From Kurthia senegalensis (GTDB lineage: Bacteria > Bacillota > Bacilli > Bacillales_A > Planococcaceae), in NCBI RefSeq assembly GCF_000285595.1, contig NZ_HE611069.1, positions 1 through 64,000 on the forward strand: a stretch of 64,000 nucleotides of DNA. The letters run 5' to 3'. Positions 7,711 through 17,711 of this stretch are shown piece by piece. Under the pieces are notes generated by a model that did not search any database, was not told the DNA's origin, and saw only the letters and a program-made list of their open reading frames with translations. A program made the position numbers and the translations under genes. Position 1 is the stretch's first letter, and every line of letters begins with the position of its first letter.

Positions 7711-8838
7711 TTATTTTTCAGTTACAAACACCCTTGGAATGCGTTCTGTAAGCATACATGGAACTTCATAAACAATCGTGTGTAAACGGTCTGCCCATTC
7801 TTGAATAAAAATTTCTTCATGCCCTTGTTTCCCAATTAAAACGACTGATTCACCAATTGGAAATTTCTTCGGAAGTTTGATCATAACTTGGTCCATACAA
7901 ATACGTCCAATAATCGGTGCACGTTCTCCACCTACGAGTACTTCTTGATTAGCTAGCCCTCGAATCATACCATCCGCATAGCCAATCGGTAACGTACCTA
8001 CCCACTCATCCTCCTTAGCTACATAAGTTGCTCCGTATCCAACTGAGTCGCCCGCATGCAATTGTTTTACATGTACGAGTTCTGTCACTAAAGAAAGCGC
8101 TGGTTGTAAAGGATATGGCAAATGTTCAGCTACATAGTCTGAAGGTGCTAAGCCGTACATTGAAATACCAAATCGAACAGCATCGAATTGAACATGTTCT
8201 TTCACAAGAGATGCTGCTGTATTCGCTGCATGAACGATTCTCGGTTTAACTGGTAAAGATTGTACGAATGTCGTAAACGTTTGAAGCTGTTGTTCATAAA
8301 ACGTAGGATCTTCTTCATCCGCTGTTGCAAAATGTGTGAAAATCCCGTCTACTACGACATTTGGCATGTTCGTTGCTGTGTCATAAACATCTCGTAATTC
8401 ACTTATCGTTCTAACACCAATGCGTCCCATTCCACTATCTACTTTTAAATGAACAGTTAAAAATTTTTCAAAAGTTGTCGCGCTCGATGCAATACGTTGT
8501 AACCACTCTGTTGAAAAAACAGTTAACGTAATATCGTATTTTGCTGCATATGGTGCAAAAGAGACCGGAACAGCACCTAAAATTAAAATAGGTACGTCTG
8601 AAATATGTTTTCTGACATGTAATGCTTCTTCCGGAGTTGCAACGGCTAACATCGTTGCGCCAGCTCGTAATGCTGTTTTGGCAACTTGAATATCGCCATG
8701 ACCGTAAGCATTTGCTTTAATAACCGCCATAATATGTACATCCGAATGCAAATGTTGACGTAAATTTGAAACGTTTGCGTACACCGCATCCAAATTAATT
8801 AAAGCTTGCGTTGGTCTAAAATTTTGTAAGTGTTCCAT
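7711..8838 (-). CDS. alr: Alanine racemase
   Basis: 375 aa, PLP-dependent, converts L- to D-alanine for peptidoglycan. The PLP lysine is K41 in AVIKANAYGHGD. The second catalytic region SVGYGATYVA carries the tyrosine near residue 270, and C-terminal IGRICMDQVMIKLP is conserved. The ATG follows AGAGG by 9 nt. It lies upstream of mazEF as in Bacillus, with about 150 bp between them. D-alanine made here would feed Ddl (15.5-16.6 kb). Confidence 0.95.
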   Translation of the reverse strand: MEHLQNFRPTQALINLDAVYANVSNLRQHLHSDVHIMAVIKANAYGHGDIQVAKTALRAGATMLAVATPEEALHVRKHISDVPILILGAVPVSFAPYAAKYDITLTVFSTEWLQRIASSATTFEKFLTVHLKVDSGMGRIGVRTISELRDVYDTATNMPNVVVDGIFTHFATADEEDPTFYEQQLQTFTTFVQSLPVKPRIVHAANTAASLVKEHVQFDAVRFGISMYGLAPSDYVAEHLPYPLQPALSLVTELVHVKQLHAGDSVGYGATYVAKEDEWVGTLPIGYADGMIRGLANQEVLVGGERAPIIGRICMDQVMIKLPKKFPIGESVVLIGKQGHEEIFIQEWADRLHTIVYEVPCMLTERIPRVFVTEK

Positions 8839-9008
8839 AGTTTCATACCTCTTCTAAAACGTGTTTTTGTTCTATATATTATGTACTTCTCATCAATAGA
8901 GGTCAATATTTTAGAAGGCATTGAAAAAAGGTATAATTTACCGTTTTATAGGCGATACTTCTCTTTACCCTTCTTTCGGCAAAATAGTCCTATTTTTTAT
9001 AATAAAAA

Positions 9009-9377
9009 TCATGCTTCTTCTAAAATAACTTGTGCAGCTGCATACATTTTCGTATGCGTAATCGAAACGAATCCTTTTACTCTCTCGCTTTTAAAATACA
9101 AAATAGGTTTCCCAGAGGCTTCTTTTAATATTTCAATATCATGCAAGGCACAATCTTTCCCGAGTCCTGTACCGAATGCTTTAGAAAACGCCTCTTTCGC
9201 AGAAAAACGCCCTGCTAAAAACTCCAATTGACGATGCGACGACAAGGCATCGTACAACTGTAATTCTCTTTCTGTTAATATCTTTTTGCGAAAGCGGTCC
9301 GTTCGTGCATTCGCTTTTTCGACGCGCTCCAATTCTACGACGTCTAAACCAATACCTGTGATCATGTTTTTGTTCAT
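9009..9377 (-). CDS. acpS: Holo-[acyl-carrier-protein] synthase
   Basis: 122 aa phosphopantetheinyl transferase that loads ACP from CoA. The metal-binding aspartate is in GIGLDVVELERVEK (D12) and the second motif is FLAGRFSAKEAFSKAFGTG. Length is normal. It stands between alr and a divergent rhomboid gene; the lipoprotein gene ydcC found between acpS and alr in B. subtilis is missing. Confidence 0.94.
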   Translation of the reverse strand: MNKNMITGIGLDVVELERVEKANARTDRFRKKILTERELQLYDALSSHRQLEFLAGRFSAKEAFSKAFGTGLGKDCALHDIEILKEASGKPILYFKSERVKGFVSITHTKMYAAAQVILEEA

Positions 9378-9438
9378 CCTTTCTTTCTATGATTGAATAC
9401 GGGTATAATAGCACTAACTCCGAATAAGAGGTGACTTT

Positions 9439-10059
9439 ATGTTCAATCGTACTGAAAAACTTTCTGACTACATTAAATTATACCCGATGGTTTCTACTTT
9501 TCTTCTTATTAATATCGCGGTCTATTTAGTCGGTCTCGTGCCATCAATCGGCAACTGGATTTTCGCAAAAGGTGCCGCAATCAACTTTTTAATTGCTCAA
9601 GGTGAATATTGGCGCGTCGTCACAGCTATTTTTATTCACGGTGGATTTATGCACGTTCTTTCCAATATGTTCTGGCTATACGTGTTCGGCCCTGAATTAG
9701 AACGTATTGCAGGGAAGGCTCGCTTCTTCACTATTTACATGCTTGCCGGCATACTCGGTAATGTATTCACTTACATATGGCAACCGTTAAACTACGCTTC
9801 TGTCGGAGCAAGTGGTGCGATTTTCGGTATACTCGGTGCTTTTTTAGCACTCGTTTATTACACACGAAAAATATTCCCACAACTAAAGCAAATGATCGTT
9901 CCACTCGTTGTAATTTCCGTTATTATTACATTTTTACAACCGAACGTAAATGTAATTGCTCATATCATTGGCTTGTTAACCGGTTTATTATTTGGCCTCA
10001 TTAATTTTCATCCGAAAAACATTCGAAGATGGCAACAAAAACGAAGAAATGAACCATAA
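9439..10059 (+). CDS. Rhomboid family intramembrane serine protease (YdcA-like)
   Basis: 206 aa with six predicted membrane segments. The catalytic serine is S125 in GASGAIFG and the histidine is H175 in NVIAHIIGLL. HGGFMHVLSNMFWLYVFG is the usual first-loop motif. It corresponds in position to B. subtilis ydcA. Rhomboids cut membrane proteins within the bilayer; the substrate is unknown. The RBS GAGGTG precedes the ATG. Confidence 0.9.
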   Translation: MFNRTEKLSDYIKLYPMVSTFLLINIAVYLVGLVPSIGNWIFAKGAAINFLIAQGEYWRVVTAIFIHGGFMHVLSNMFWLYVFGPELERIAGKARFFTIYMLAGILGNVFTYIWQPLNYASVGASGAIFGILGAFLALVYYTRKIFPQLKQMIVPLVVISVIITFLQPNVNVIAHIIGLLTGLLFGLINFHPKNIRRWQQKRRNEP

Positions 10060-10067
10060 ATTCATTC

Positions 10068-10105
10068 AAAAAAGGAGATGTCCTATATGCGACATCTCCT
10101 TTTTT
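10068..10105. terminator. Bidirectional terminator
   Basis: Stem AAAAAGGAGATGTC / GACATCTCCTTTTT with an 8-nt loop between the convergent rhomboid and ydbT genes. Confidence 0.9.
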
Positions 10106-10113
10106 GATGAAAT

Positions 10114-11576
10114 TTATTTTCCTCTTTGATACCAATGATAAATACGTAATAAATCATCTTTTTTGAAAAAACGAATGCCCACACTCATCGGTAGTTTCCC
10201 CGCAACATACGTCACTTGAAAACGAGCAAACTGCCCTCTCTCTGCTATGATTGTTTGCGCCATTTGCACTGTTTGAATTCTATTTTTCATCACATACGTC
10301 GTCACTTTTGAAAAAGTTCTCGTCACGACTAATAGTTGTTTATGATGAATTTGGATAGCAGCTGTTTTATATAAAATAAAGCCGTATAAAGCGGCAATGA
10401 TAACTAAAACCACGCCAAACACTCCATAATAATGTGGGATAAAAATAATCATGAGCGTCACGACAATGAGCCAAATCCAACTATGAAACGCGACATATCT
10501 CCAACTAGCCGATTTCGGTGGCTTAATCCATTTTTCAACGTCGTACGCGTAGTCTGGAAATAAACGTTGAAGTAATTGAATACCTTCTGCTTTTTTTATT
10601 AAAGGCATCAATGTGACCGTCGAACCACTTTTTTCATCTGTATTCCCAGCACTAACGAGTTGGACCATTGAAAATCCAAATAGTTGGCGGAAAGGTGACT
10701 CAACAATGCGAATACTTTGTACACGACTTAACGGTACATTCGTTCTTTTCTTCTCTAAAACGCCTTTACTAATTAGCAACCGCTCGCCTTCTCGCACGAC
10801 TTCGAAATTTGCAAATTGAATATACGTCACGACAATGGAGAACAACCACGATACGAATAAAATAACTGCAATCAGTAAAACGACAAGCGTAATGCCACTC
10901 TTTATAAGTACTTGTACTTGGTTAAAAACAGCATCCATCGGAATAAAATCAGATAGCTGTGTAGCAACGGCTGCTAAAGCTGAAAAAATAATACCGATAC
11001 TCCCCGATGTCGCCGCTAGTATGAGCAAATCTTTTTTCGTAATTTTGTACATCAATTCTTTTTGGACAATCGGTTGTACTAGTAGTTCCTCTGATGAAGC
11101 AAAGCTCTTTTTAGCTTTTTTCGTTACGTCTTCAATCCATTCAGCTTGTCGTTTAGAAATCGCTAACAATTTCATGCCTGATTCCTCACTACCTGCTGTT
11201 TCAAGCGTAACACTCACTAAGCCAAATGGTCTGTGTAAAATACTTTCTTTGAAATTAACACTTTGAATGCGCTCAAAAGGTACGAGCTGATGTTTACGAA
11301 CGAAAATTCCTTTTTCAATATGCAACTCTTGGTCTTCAAACCAATATGTGAACCGTCGCCAAGATACAATGCATAAAACGATCGTCACGACGGCGATGAA
11401 ACAAATAATGACAAGCCCTATTAGCGTCCACTTAAATCCCGGACTCGTTGGATTCCATTCGATTCGATTAATGTTTACTAAAAAACAACTGCAAATGTCG
11501 TAATCCACTGCTTTGCATTTTTTGCTAAATTCAGCAAAATCGTAATCGGATGCAAATGTTGTTTATTAGACATCAT
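10114..11576 (-). CDS. ydbT: PH-domain membrane protein YdbT, frameshifted near the 5' end
   Basis: Membrane protein with repeated bacterial PH (DUF304-type) domains separated by hydrophobic pairs, for example near HIEKGIFVRKHQLVPFERIQ and LISKGVLEKKRTNVPLSRVQ. The intact frame begins at ATG 11573/11576, overlapping the ydbS stop codon, and reads MSNKQHLHPITILLNL. It hits TAG in a run of six T (11480-11485 on plus as A); a seventh T would join it to LVNINRIEWNPTSPGFKW. The longest uninterrupted frame (464 codons, ATG at 11508) therefore has a spurious start. With the repair it is about 487 aa. Function unknown; paired with ydbS as in Bacillus. Confidence 0.85.
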
Positions 11577-12048
11577 CTTCAGCCACCCTTGCCAACGTAG
11601 AAATTTTCATACGCAGTTCTTCTGCTTCTTCTTCCGTTAATGCGGGGATTTTATGTACCGTCGCAGCTGTCGAAATCGAAATTTCGGCTAAGTGATATTT
11701 TTTCAAAATCGGCCCTTGCGTCATATTTACATGTTGTACACGAATCATCGGCACGAGTACACGTTCAATGACGAATAAGCCATATTTCAACTCAATTTCT
11801 TCTTCTCTGACTTCATATCGCCAATGATGCCATCGGATTTTCGGAAAAGCGTATACGAAACAAATCGTGAACAATACGGCGACCATAGCGAGACCCGCAT
11901 ATATCCAATAATCAAAAGATACGTGTAAATAGTGAATCCCCACACCTATCCCGATACAAATAAGCCATACGATAATAGATTCAATCCATCCGTGTATGCG
12001 CCATACTGTCAATCCTCTTCTTGAAATTTGGTTTTGTGGATCTTTCAT
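11566..12048 (-). CDS. ydbS: PH-domain membrane protein YdbS
   Basis: 160 aa with two membrane segments near residues 22-65, followed by one bacterial PH domain (YEVREEEIELKYGLFVIERV, then LVPMIRVQHV). It is the partner of YdbT and overlaps its start, so the two are probably translated together and may act as a membrane complex. A role in teichoic acid or antimicrobial tolerance has been suggested for the family, but nothing in this sequence decides that. Confidence 0.88.
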   Translation of the reverse strand: MKDPQNQISRRGLTVWRIHGWIESIIVWLICIGIGVGIHYLHVSFDYWIYAGLAMVAVLFTICFVYAFPKIRWHHWRYEVREEEIELKYGLFVIERVLVPMIRVQHVNMTQGPILKKYHLAEISISTAATVHKIPALTEEEAEELRMKISTLARVAEDDV

Positions 12049-12122
12049 CTTCCTCCTCCTTCATATCACCTAATTACGTTTAGTTTCTCATACATCTTTC
12101 AACATCTCCACTTTCGGACAAT

Positions 12123-12163
12123 AAAAAAACAGCAAAGGCTGTTTAGACAACCTTTGCTGTTTT
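12123..12163 (-). terminator. cshA terminator
   Basis: Minus-strand stem AAAACAGCAAAGG / CCTTTGCTGTTTT, 12-nt loop, followed by T7. Confidence 0.9.
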
Positions 12164-12171
12164 GAATATGA

Positions 12172-13728
12172 CTAGTCTTCAGTGTTGCGACGTTGACGAC
12201 GTTCTCCGCCTTCACGATTACGACGACGTTCTCCGCCACCGTTACCGCCTTCACGACGACGACGTTCTCCGCCACCATTGCCACGACGTTCTCCGCCTTC
12301 GCGACGACGACGTTCTCCGCCACCGTTACCGCTACGATTGCGGTTGCCACCACGATAGTTACGGCCACCGCCATTACGATTACGACCGCCACCGTTGCCA
12401 CGGCGCATAGGTAAAGGACGTTCTTCAGTAATTTTTACTGGAGTATCATCTGGTTCTTTTGTTAATGATTTAAGAGCTGCTGCTACGAAATCAACTGCAT
12501 CTCCGTCTTTTAATAACTCTTCAGCCATTGCACGGTAGTTGCTTAAACGATTTTTTTCAATAATTGCTTTTAATTGTTGAACTGCAACTTCTTGTTGACC
12601 AACTAATGCTTCATCAGCAGTTGGTGGTTGAAGTGGAGTCATACGTTTTTTAGTTGTTTCTTCAACGATGCGTAGGTAATTCATTTCACGTGGTGTAACG
12701 AATGTTACAGCAACGCCTGATTTACCAGCACGGCCAGTACGACCGATACGGTGAACGTAAGATTCTGGATCTTGTGGAATATCAAAGTTGTAAACGTGTG
12801 TTACACCTGAAATATCAAGACCACGAGCAGCTACGTCAGTTGCTACTAATACATCAATTTTGTTTTCTTTGAATTGACGTAATACAGAAAGACGTTTCGC
12901 TTGAGAAAGGTCACCGTGAATACCTTCTGCAACGTAACCACGGATGCTAAGTGCGTGAGATAATTCATCAACACGACGTTTAGTACGACCGAATACGATT
13001 GCAAGTTCAGGTTTTTGAACGTTTAATAGACGAGATAAAATATCGAATTTTTCACGTTCTTGAGATTTTACGAAATATTGATCGATGTTATCGACAGTCA
13101 ATTCTTTCGCTTTGATTTTAACACTTTGTGGTTCTGTCATGAATGTATCAGCAATTTTACGAATTGCTGGTGGCATTGTTGCAGAGAATAAAAGTGTTTG
13201 ACGTTCGTTAGGAACGTTTTCTAAGATTGCATTGATATCTTCAATGAATCCCATGTTTAACATTTCATCTGCTTCATCAAGCACTAATGTTTTAACGTTT
13301 TCTAATTTAAGAGTACGGCGTTTAATGTGATCTAAAATACGACCTGGAGTACCTACGATAATTTGTGGTTTGTTTTTAAGTGCGCGGATTTGACGGCCGA
13401 TATCTTGACCACCATATACTGAAAGAATTTTTGAGCGTTTACCGTAACCAATTTTGTGAATTTCTTCTGAACATTGGATTGCTAATTCACGTGTTGGTGC
13501 GATTACTAACGCTTGGATTGATGTTTCATTAGGATCGATGTTTTCAATTAATGGAACACCGAAAGCAACTGTTTTACCAGTACCTGTTTGTGCTTGTCCG
13601 ATAATATCGTGACCTTCAACAGCTAGTGGAATTGTTCCTGCTTGGATTGGTGTTGCTTCTTCAAATCCCATACGTTGTAGGGATTTTAATGTAGATTCGC
13701 TAATATTTAATTCTGAAAAATTTGTCAA
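12172..13728 (-). CDS. cshA: DEAD-box RNA helicase CshA
   Basis: About 518 aa ATP-dependent RNA helicase of the CshA group (RNA degradosome, cold-adapted RNA turnover and ribosome assembly). It has motif I AQTGTGKT, the DEAD box in [15 protein letters not shown] and HRIGRTGR. A basic glycine-rich tail of about 80 residues follows, with repeated [12 protein letters not shown]-like blocks. TTG at 13728 is preferred because AAAGGAG lies 9 nt upstream; ATG 13737 sits on top of that site. It has its own promoter and a leader of about 270 nt. Confidence 0.93.
   Translation of the reverse strand: MTNFSELNISESTLKSLQRMGFEEATPIQAGTIPLAVEGHDIIGQAQTGTGKTVAFGVPLIENIDPNETSIQALVIAPTRELAIQCSEEIHKIGYGKRSKILSVYGGQDIGRQIRALKNKPQIIVGTPGRILDHIKRRTLKLENVKTLVLDEADEMLNMGFIEDINAILENVPNERQTLLFSATMPPAIRKIADTFMTEPQSVKIKAKELTVDNIDQYFVKSQEREKFDILSRLLNVQKPELAIVFGRTKRRVDELSHALSIRGYVAEGIHGDLSQAKRLSVLRQFKENKIDVLVATDVAARGLDISGVTHVYNFDIPQDPESYVHRIGRTGRAGKSGVAVTFVTPREMNYLRIVEETTKKRMTPLQPPTADEALVGQQEVAVQQLKAIIEKNRLSNYRAMAEELLKDGDAVDFVAAALKSLTKEPDDTPVKITEERPLPMRRGNGGGRNRNGGGRNYRGGNRNRSGNGGGERRRREGGERRGNGGGERRRREGGNGGGERRRNREGGERRQRRNTED
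12185..12405 (-). repeat. RGG-type coding repeat in cshA tail
   Basis: Imperfect in-frame repeats coding (N)[11 protein letters not shown] and GGNRN-type units. The plus strand shows recurring CGACGACGTTCTCCGCC. Such tracts bind RNA and can vary in copy number by slippage. Confidence 0.8.
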
Positions 13729-13942
13729 ACTTCTCATTCTCCTTTTGATTAAGTGTGCAGTTGACAAATGGTTACATTCTCAGATGAAAATAGGGCAAAT
13801 CGAGCCTCATGTCTAGGATTATCTGAATCCTTAACGATTATACCTCCACCCTTGTTGTGGAGTCTGTTTATATAAAATAAAGCCCGGGCTTTGCCGAGCG
13901 GTTCAATTCAAAGGTTTAAACCTCATATTGACCGTAATGTTC

Positions 13943-13977
13943 AAAAAAAAGTACTCCCCATACGAATGTCGGAGAGT
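13943..13977 (-). terminator. Terminator-like hairpin in the cshA leader
   Basis: Minus-strand stem ACTCTCC / GGGGAGT (7 bp, one wobble) with an 11-nt loop, followed by AC and T8. It lies 25-60 nt after the predicted start of the cshA transcript, where an attenuator or a short leader RNA end would be. Confidence 0.65.
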
Positions 13978-14007
13978 CTCATACAAAATGTATCCATTGC
14001 TTTAAAC

Positions 14008-14036
14008 ATTCTATCATGCACTTTAACACTATGCAA
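14008..14036 (-). promoter_or_regulatory. cshA promoter
   Basis: Minus strand TTGCAT, 17-bp spacer, TAGAAT; predicted start near 14001, about 273 nt before the cshA start codon. Confidence 0.65.
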
Positions 14037-14093
14037 TGAATAACAATCGGAAATTTGTTTTCTGAATTCTTTATTCACATGCTTTTGAGCATT

Positions 14094-14131
14094 AAAAAAA
14101 GCCATAATCCCTATAAAAAGGAACTATGGCC
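14094..14131 (-). terminator. ddl-murF operon terminator
   Basis: Minus-strand stem GCCATAGTTCC / GGGATTATGGC followed by T7, 16 bp after murF. Confidence 0.9.
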
Positions 14132-14146
14132 AATCATTGATTTTTA

Positions 14147-15508
14147 TTATTTTACGAAGGCTTGCAGTACGTTTTCAAGTGCCATACCACGAGAACCTTT
14201 TAATAGAACAAGTGAATCTTTCGATGCATCTTTTTCAATTTTCGTGATGATTGGTGCATAATCATCTGCACTCCATACGACGTCCACGTTTGCTTGTACT
14301 CGTAATTTTTCATACAAAGCTTCCATTCTTGGACCGTATAAACATACGTGGTTAATTGCTTCCGTATTTAAATCGTTCGCAATGTTTTCATGGAATTGAC
14401 GTTCGTTCGTACCTAGCTCTAACATATCGCCAAGTACGACCCATTTATCAGGACGCAGTGTCGCATGTTCAACGAAATTTAGTGCTGCGCGGACAGAAGT
14501 CGGTGCAGCATTGTATGCATCATTAATGAATAACATGCCGTTATCCGCTTCAATTAATTGCATACGCATATTTGTTAACTGTACTTGTTTTAATGATTCG
14601 CGAATTTGATCGTTTGATAAACCAATTTCTTTCGCAATTAAAATCGCAATCAATGTATTTTTCACTTGATGACGACCGAGTACAGAAATGAAGAAACGGT
14701 CTTCCATCACACCGTGAACGTCAAAATGACTTCCACGTTGATCCTCTACGATATTAGAAGCAAATAAATCGTCACTTTCTTCTAAACCGAATGAAACGGT
14801 GTTTAAGTTAGCAGCTTCTACTAATGGACGTAATAACGGTTCGTCGCCATCAAAGAAAAACTTACCATCTTGTTGTAAGCCTTGAACGATTTCAAATTTA
14901 GCTTTAGCAATTCCTTCACGAGAACCGAGCGCTTCCATATGTGCCTCTCCGATATTCGTAATAATCGCATATTTTGGTTGTGCCAATTTCGTTAATAACT
15001 CGATTTGATGATACCCATCCATCCCCATTTCAAGAACGGCAAATTGCGTATCTTCATCTAAGCCTAAAAGCGTTAATGGTAAACCTAATTGGTTGTTGTA
15101 GTTTCCTTCTGTTTTTTGCACTTTATAGTAAGGAGACAACGTACCAGCAATTAAATCTTTCGTAGACGTTTTACCGTTTGAACCCGTTACAGCAATGAAA
15201 GTTGCTTGGTGTTCTGCGCGATAAGCACGTGCCATTTGTTGCAATGCTTCTTCTGAATCATCTACAAAAATAAGCGGTAAGTCAGCTGGTGGATTCGGTT
15301 CGTCTTTTTGCCATAATGCAGCAGCTGCACCATTTTCAAAAGCTTGTGCAACGTATTTATGACCGTTTGTATTTTCACCTCTGAACGGAATAAATAAATC
15401 CCCTTTTTGCAACGTGCGTGTATTAATCGATACACCTGTTACGATAGCATCTTCCGCGACATGATCTGCGTTAAGCCAAGCCGCGATTTCGTTAATCGTC
15501 TTTTTCAT
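14147..15508 (-). CDS. murF: UDP-MurNAc-tripeptide:D-alanyl-D-alanine ligase MurF
   Basis: 453 aa Mur ligase that adds D-Ala-D-Ala to the UDP-MurNAc tripeptide in the cytoplasm. The ATP loop is TGSNGKTSTKD, followed by EGNYNNQLGLPLTLL and EMGMDGYHQIELL. The Mur ligase C-terminal domain has INDAYNAAPTSVRAAL. It lies 15 bp downstream of ddl, whose product is its substrate; the pair is a conserved operon. Confidence 0.95.
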   Translation of the reverse strand: MKKTINEIAAWLNADHVAEDAIVTGVSINTRTLQKGDLFIPFRGENTNGHKYVAQAFENGAAAALWQKDEPNPPADLPLIFVDDSEEALQQMARAYRAEHQATFIAVTGSNGKTSTKDLIAGTLSPYYKVQKTEGNYNNQLGLPLTLLGLDEDTQFAVLEMGMDGYHQIELLTKLAQPKYAIITNIGEAHMEALGSREGIAKAKFEIVQGLQQDGKFFFDGDEPLLRPLVEAANLNTVSFGLEESDDLFASNIVEDQRGSHFDVHGVMEDRFFISVLGRHQVKNTLIAILIAKEIGLSNDQIRESLKQVQLTNMRMQLIEADNGMLFINDAYNAAPTSVRAALNFVEHATLRPDKWVVLGDMLELGTNERQFHENIANDLNTEAINHVCLYGPRMEALYEKLRVQANVDVVWSADDYAPIITKIEKDASKDSLVLLKGSRGMALENVLQAFVK

Positions 15509-15523
15509 AAATGAGGACTCCTC

Positions 15524-16588
15524 TTATTGATATTGAAGTTGTTGTTTTTCAGCGTGACGTTCCATACCTAATGAAATTAATTTTTCGATTAAGTCAGCGT
15601 ATGGAAGATCTGTGTTTTGCCAAAGAATTGGATACATACTAATTGGTGTGAAACCAGGTAATGTATTGACTTCGTTAATGTAAATTTCGTTATCTTTCGT
15701 TACGAAGAAGTCCGCACGTACTAAACCAGAGCCGTCTAAAATTTTGAATGCACGTTTTGCCATATCTGACAATTGTGCGTACACTTCGTCTTCAACAGGT
15801 GCTGGAATTAATAAATCGGTATTATCATCATTGTATTTAGAGTCGTAGTCATAGAAAGCTGTTTTTGGTTTGATTTCACCAGGTACAGAAGTTTCTGGTT
15901 CGTCATTACCTAAAACGGCAAGTTCTACTTCACGTGCTACAACACCTGTTTCTACAACGATTTTACGGTCATATTTAAGGGCTACTTCTACTGCTTTAAT
16001 TAATTCAGCGCGGTCATCTGCTTTTGAAACACCCACACTTGAACCTAAGTTAGCTGGTTTAACGAACATTGGGTACGTTAATTTTTGTTCCATTTCAGCG
16101 ATTAAAGCGTCTTGTTTTTTGTTCCAATCATTGCGAATGAAGTATGTGTAAGCAACTTGTGGAAGATTTGCAATTTCAAATAATTGTTTCATGACAACTT
16201 TGTCCATACCAGCTGAAGAAGCTAGAACGCCATTTCCTACGTATGGAAGGTTTAATACTTCTAAGAAACCTTGTACTGTTCCGTCTTCGCCGTTCGTGCC
16301 GTGTAGTAATGGGAAAATAACATCAAATTTGCTTTCTTTCATAGAAGCTAAAAAATTCAGACACATCGTTTTCTGACGCTTCCTCACGAGTAAATGCAAG
16401 TTGTTCAATCGATTGTGCGGGCTCTTTTAATTGATCACCAACACGCCATTCTCCTTCGCGTGTAATGAATACCGGAATGATATCGTATTTATCAAAGTTT
16501 AACGCTTGTGTAACAGCCTTTGCTGTAGATAATGACACGTCATGTTCTGCAGATTTACCGCCGTATAATAAGCCTAGTTTTTATTCAT
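15524..16588 (-). pseudogene. ddl: D-alanine--D-alanine ligase, two compensating frameshifts as sequenced
   Basis: ATP-grasp ligase joining two D-alanines. The whole reading, about 355 codons, starts ATG-AAT-AAA near 16588 with GGAGG 12 nt upstream, but is broken twice. First, a run of five A (16578-16582) needs a sixth to join MNKK to LGLLYGGKSAEHDVSLSTA. Second, a run of six T on minus (16350-16355) has one too many between NDVSEF and [13 protein letters not shown]. The rest is intact: [28 protein letters not shown]. Two opposite one-base errors in homopolymers of an essential gene point to sequencing error, so the real gene is probably functional. Confidence 0.88.
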
Positions 16589-16743
16589 AATGTTAAATTT
16601 CCTCCAATTATTTATTCATTCATCTAAAGTACTTCGAATTTAATAGGACGTTAGAGAGTGAATGAAGTTCCTCTCGATGTTGTTTCTGAGAGAAAAAATC
16701 ATTCTTTATAATAGCACTATCAGAAAAATTGTCATCAAAAATC

Positions 16744-16783
16744 GAAAAAAGATTCCAATCATTAATTAATATGAAAGGAATCC
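16744..16783 (-). terminator. Terminator of the unidentified gene at 16806
   Basis: Minus-strand stem GGATTCC / GGAATC with a long AT-rich loop, followed by T6; upstream of ddl. Confidence 0.6.
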
Positions 16784-16805
16784 AAAGATGACAATGGACT
16801 TGTGC

Positions 16806-17567
16806 CTATTTATGTACTTCTAGTACCCCATCTGGTTTTTGTTTTAACAATGTATTTAAATCATCCCAAATTTCGTCTGCAAAATGGATATCCGCCACAT
16901 TTCTCACTTCTAAGACGTATGCTACTTTCGGTTTTTCAATTCGATACATTGAAAAAAGCGCACCGTCTTTCATATGTTCACGAAACGTATCGCAAACGTC
17001 CACTGTAAAGTGAGGCATAGCTGTTGCTACGCGGCGACGCCAGAAGCTCGTTTGGCGTTCTTTTAATTGAATCACATTGTTAAATACGTTGACGACGAGT
17101 CGATCATTGTCTTGTAAATTATTAAAATAGATTTTCGTATGTTGCTCTTCTTTATTTTCTAAGTAGACGTATTTATTTTGAAGTTGGTGATAAAAAGGAG
17201 AACGTAACGGTTCCTTTTTATGACCGATATAAAGAAGTTCCGCTTGCTCTTGCGGTGTGAGCAAATTCAATTTCTTTTCTTCAGAAAAATCAATCCAACA
17301 TAAATCTTCTTTTAAGTCAGACATCTTTTTTGCAAAATACGGCATACTTTTACTGTCTACAAACCCTAAACGCGTGTGCATGTTAAACGAACCATCTTCG
17401 AACTCATTTTTCAACAGCAAAATATTTTGAAGTTGACCGACTGAGGAAGCAAATTCGTGAAATTTCAAACCACTGAATACCACAAATTGGTTCAGTTCAT
17501 TAACATGCACGTATAAATGATGCAGAAAATCATCTGCAGCCCGCATTTTCTTTGCCAAGTCGATCAC
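16806..17567 (-). CDS. Unidentified protein, 253 aa
   Basis: I do not recognise this protein. It is soluble-looking, with no signal peptide or membrane segment, and mixed charge with many aromatics. Near the C-terminus it reads VAYVLEVRNVADIHFADEIWDD. The start is taken as GTG 17567 (GGAG 4 nt upstream); a TTG 9 nt further in is also possible. A good sigma-A promoter at 17582-17610 precedes it, leaving a very short leader. It has its own terminator, so it is a single-gene unit divergent from rodA. Codon use and AT content resemble its neighbours. Confidence 0.7.
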   Translation of the reverse strand: MIDLAKKMRAADDFLHHLYVHVNELNQFVVFSGLKFHEFASSVGQLQNILLLKNEFEDGSFNMHTRLGFVDSKSMPYFAKKMSDLKEDLCWIDFSEEKKLNLLTPQEQAELLYIGHKKEPLRSPFYHQLQNKYVYLENKEEQHTKIYFNNLQDNDRLVVNVFNNVIQLKERQTSFWRRRVATAMPHFTVDVCDTFREHMKDGALFSMYRIEKPKVAYVLEVRNVADIHFADEIWDDLNTLLKQKPDGVLEVHK

Positions 17568-17581
17568 CCCACTCCATTCTT

Positions 17582-17610
17582 ATTATAAGATGAAATGCAA
17601 GAATTTGAAA
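17582..17610 (-). promoter_or_regulatory. Promoter of the gene at 16806-17567
   Basis: Minus-strand TTTCAA, 17-bp spacer, TATAAT, only about 15 bp upstream of the start codon. Confidence 0.6.
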
Positions 17611-17711
17611 CATTTGTGGTTCGATTTCGTCACAACTTTATGCACGAGCGTGTTACAATGAAATACGCTATACTATTCATGAGAAAAAATACATTAAATT
17701 AGGTGGCATAT

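Larger units (their letters stand above)
13729..14146 (-). other. cshA leader region
   Basis: 418 bp with no gene. It holds, in minus-strand order, the murF terminator, the cshA promoter, a terminator-like hairpin and then further structure. The further structure is a GC-rich AAAGCCCGGGCTTT palindrome near 13880 and a CTCCAC/GTGGAG hairpin near 13850, before the cshA RBS. Confidence 0.6.

Noticed and set aside
12099-12414. Several frames of 73-100 codons rich in Val/Ala or Thr/Ala
   Set aside because: They are shadows of the low-complexity glycine/arginine tail of cshA and have no ribosome site.
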